NCBI GenBank assembly: GCA_032358255.1
Contig: JAULBX010000002.1
Coordinates: 558,001-622,000 of the forward strand
Length of the DNA stretch: 64,000 bases
DNA from: Heterotrichella gracilis
Taxonomy: Eukaryota; Sar; Xanthophyceae; Tribonematales; Xanthonemataceae
Direction of reading: 5' to 3'
Shown here: positions 62,266-64,000 of the stretch, one piece after another
Layout of the letters: each line of letters starts with the position of its first letter
Numbering within the stretch: the stretch's first letter is position 1
The notes under the pieces: generated by a model
Told to the model about the DNA's origin: nothing
Seen by the model: only the letters and a program-made list of their open reading frames with translations
Databases searched by the model: none
Made by a program: the position numbers and the translations under genes

Positions 62266-63162
62266 TTATTCTCCGGGTTTATTAAATTCATTTCTTTCAA
62301 CGTATTCAATAATTTTTCCGGCAATATCAATTCCGGTTGCGCCCTCAATACCTTCAAGGCCCGGAGAAGAATTTACTTCCATAACCAACGGGCCGCGCTT
62401 TGATTGCAAAAGATCTACACCGGCAATTCCTAAACCTAATTTTTTAGCAGCTTTAATGGCTGTTGCTCTTTCTTCAGGCGTAAGTGTAATAACTTTTGCC
62501 GAACCGCCGCGGTGTAAATTACTTCTAAATTCGCCGGCTTTTGCCTGGCGTTTCATAGAACCAACTACTTGTCCATCTACCACAAATACCCGCAGATCGG
62601 CACCACCGGCTTCTTTAATAAATTCCTGCACCAACATATTTGCTTTTAATTTCATAAAAGCTTCCAATACAGATTTTGCTGCTTTTTGATTATCCGCTAA
62701 AATAACACCAATGCCCTGCGTACCTTCTAAAAGTTTAACTACGCAAGGTGCGCCTCCTACACTTTGAATAACGTTATCAATATCTTTATCTTTTGGAGAT
62801 GATGCAAAACCTGTTTTAGGAATACCTAATCCTGCGCGCGCTAATATTTGTAAACTTCTTAATTTATCGCGTGAGCGCACCAGCGCCTGCGATTCTACAG
62901 CGGTAAAGATCTTCATCATTTCAAACTGACGTACAACTGCAGAACCGTAGAATGTGGCAGAAGCTCCAATTCTTGGAATAACGGCGTTAATATCTTTAAC
63001 TTCTTTGCCATTAAAATAAATATGCGGTCGGCCCGCCTCTATTACCAAAACACATTTCATGTGATCTAATAAAACTACATTGTGGCCGCGTTTTTCTGCT
63101 GCTTCTATTAACCGGCGGGTAGAATACAAATTTTTATTACGTGAAAGGATCGCGATATTCAT
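62266..63162 (-). CDS. rimK: RimK-type ATP-grasp ligase (ribosomal protein S6 glutamate ligase family)
   Basis: A 298-aa ATP-grasp protein. [20 protein letters not shown] begins the fold, with [51 protein letters not shown] and [14 protein letters not shown]. RimK adds glutamates to ribosomal protein S6 in gamma-proteobacteria; the substrate here is inferred. It follows the protease-like gene by 6 nt. The RimK / zinc-protease / AstE-like trio is a recurring cluster. Confidence 0.9.
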   Translation of the reverse strand: MNIAILSRNKNLYSTRRLIEAAEKRGHNVVLLDHMKCVLVIEAGRPHIYFNGKEVKDINAVIPRIGASATFYGSAVVRQFEMMKIFTAVESQALVRSRDKLRSLQILARAGLGIPKTGFASSPKDKDIDNVIQSVGGAPCVVKLLEGTQGIGVILADNQKAAKSVLEAFMKLKANMLVQEFIKEAGGADLRVFVVDGQVVGSMKRQAKAGEFRSNLHRGGSAKVITLTPEERATAIKAAKKLGLGIAGVDLLQSKRGPLVMEVNSSPGLEGIEGATGIDIAGKIIEYVERNEFNKPGE

Positions 63163-63168
63163 ATGCTG

Positions 63169-63639
63169 TTATTTTATTTGAATTTGTTTAATTACTTTTT
63201 TTGTTACTTTTTTACCACCGGTATGGATCTGATTAGCGTCAATTATAAATTTCCCTTTTAACAGGCGACGTCCAATTAAAACATCGTATCGCATATTTGC
63301 GCGATCAGAAAGCGAAATGGTTGACCATATTTTTTTCTTTCCGATCTTGATAAGGGTTTTTATGATATAACGCTCTTCCTCGTCACCAAAAGAGTTCTTT
63401 ATTTTTTTTAAAGAAAATTCTTCGAAGCGTTGCATTTTGTGATTTTGGTTATCGCAGAAAACTACGAAAAAAAGTATGGGTTTTGCATCTTCGGTTTTGA
63501 CATAAATTTCAGAACAATGAATGGAAGATGTATAAGCGCCGGTATCTATTTTTGCCTCTACGTTAAAAACTTCCAATAATGGAAAATCTACAAACTCCCG
63601 TCTACCAATTAATCTTAAACTATTTTTTTTCTCCGGCAT
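63169..63639 (-). CDS. RimB-like ATP-dependent zinc protease (RimK/LysX-associated)
   Basis: The start is the ATG at 63639 (MPEKKNSLRLIGR), overlapping the preceding oxidoreductase gene by 20 nt. The 156-aa protein has LIGRREFVDFPLLEVFNVEA, then KIDTGAYTSSIHCSEIYV, an aspartic-protease-like DTGA loop typical of this PF05618-type family, and later YDVLIGRRLLKGKFIID. It is linked to RimK in many genomes, where RimB trims RimK-added tails in Pseudomonas. Confidence 0.83.
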   Translation of the reverse strand: MPEKKNSLRLIGRREFVDFPLLEVFNVEAKIDTGAYTSSIHCSEIYVKTEDAKPILFFVVFCDNQNHKMQRFEEFSLKKIKNSFGDEEERYIIKTLIKIGKKKIWSTISLSDRANMRYDVLIGRRLLKGKFIIDANQIHTGGKKVTKKVIKQIQIK

Positions 63640-64000
63640 AAAGTGAATAGAAACGCCCAACATTTACTTCAGGGGGCAGCGTTTCTTTTTGCAAGTAGAA
63701 ATTTACGAACTTTTTTGCAAAATAGGGTGCTAACATCACGCCTTTTGTGCCTAAACCATTAAAAATAAACAGATTATTATGCTCTGGGTGCAAACCTATA
63801 ATTGGCCGTCTATCGCTTGAGGAAGGCCTTACGCCAGCCAGCTGATCTAAAATGGTATACTTGCAGTTAACTAATTGTTCCAATTTTTCTTCTAATTCGT
63901 TAAGGCCCTTTGAGCTTTTTTCTTCGGTGAGGTCGGTCCATTCGTAAGTAGCACCTACTTTATAATTACCGTCCGGCTGATCCATTATGAAGCCATTCTT
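63620..64000 (-). CDS. FAD-dependent oxidoreductase (DAO family), 5' partial
   Basis: The C-terminal 127 residues of a minus-strand gene that extends past the right edge: the frame is open from 64000 without a start. The sequence ILDQLAGVRPSSSDRRPIIG, then NLFIFNGLGTKGVMLAPYFA and NVGRFYSLYAGEKK, matches the FAD/substrate end of D-amino-acid-oxidase-fold enzymes. The N-terminal Rossmann motif is outside the window, so the substrate cannot be named. It overlaps the protease-like gene by 20 nt. Confidence 0.75.
   Translation of the reverse strand, partial: KNGFIMDQPDGNYKVGATYEWTDLTEEKSSKGLNELEEKLEQLVNCKYTILDQLAGVRPSSSDRRPIIGLHPEHNNLFIFNGLGTKGVMLAPYFAKKFVNFYLQKETLPPEVNVGRFYSLYAGEKK

Noticed and set aside
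1-64000. Insertion sequence, prophage or retroelement
   Set aside because: No transposase, integrase, reverse transcriptase, capsid or terminase sequence was recognised in any frame listed or read.

Overview
The window is an AT-rich, gene-dense chromosomal segment from a member of the Bacteroidota. The evidence is: secreted proteins ending in type IX secretion (T9SS) sorting domains (two CHU_C / type B, four type A); families largely confined to or typical of this phylum (PUR-alpha-like DUF3276, DUF4294, DUF2851, PspC-like, a Lys/Ala-rich histone H1-like protein); promoters of the TTG / TAnnTTTG type; and frequent TTG starts. No rRNA, tRNA, transposase, integrase, phage gene or CRISPR array was seen. 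LAYOUT. (1) 0-9 kb: a cell-surface Ig-repeat protein (5' partial), plsC, gatC, an SBBP beta-propeller protein and a large PKD/Ig protein. (2) 9-16.8 kb: crotonase, a BaiN/HI0933-type flavoprotein and an HTH regulator on the minus strand, then a plus-strand run of a CDP-alcohol phosphatidyltransferase, a hypothetical protein, an aminomuconate-semialdehyde-type aldehyde dehydrogenase, a J-domain membrane protein, methylmalonyl-CoA epimerase and a 2Fe-2S ferredoxin. (3) 16.8-18.6 kb: an accessory island of three unrecognised ORFs whose boundaries carry a 45-nt repeat (43/45 identical), like a small gene-cassette array without an integrase in view. (4) 18.6-21.8 kb: a Kelch T9SS protein, a membrane protein and a beta-barrel-like protein. 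(5) 21.9-32.4 kb: a tightly overlapping nine-gene minus-strand operon with three B12-binding-type radical SAM enzymes, two methyltransferases, a nucleotidyltransferase, a flippase-like protein, a single-heme lipoprotein and a GT87-like glycosyltransferase. This is the best candidate here for an undescribed pathway. (6) 32.4-39.5 kb: T9SS-exported M1 aminopeptidase, hldD, acyl-CoA ligase, SMI1/KNR4 protein and a SPASM radical SAM enzyme. (7) 39.5-49 kb: Ig-like lipoprotein, a 51-aa histone H1-like gene, a lipoprotein, the PUR protein, a GDSL esterase, then pabA-aroB-aroA-tatC, an esterase and an AhpD-like protein. (8) 49-58.4 kb: a five-gene minus-strand run (signal-peptide protein, YdcF, DUF2851, PspC, coiled-coil protein), biotin carboxylase, DUF4294, lpxK and punA. 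(9) 58.4-64 kb: an FG-GAP T9SS protein and a minus-strand operon with the oxidoreductase (partial), RimB-like protease, RimK, AstE-like deacylase, a 35-aa membrane peptide and tatA. HOW THE GENES WORK TOGETHER. Housekeeping functions dominate: phospholipid and lipid A synthesis (plsC, lpxK, hldD), tRNA amidation (gatC), shikimate/folate supply (aroB, aroA, pabA), Tat export (tatA, tatC) and acyl-CoA metabolism (crotonase, ligase, accC, epimerase). The accessory parts are the cassette-like island, the radical SAM operon, the surface proteins and several short repeat elements, including 7-nt repeats lying inside the aroA coding sequence. All functional calls come from reading the translated sequence. 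No database search was run.
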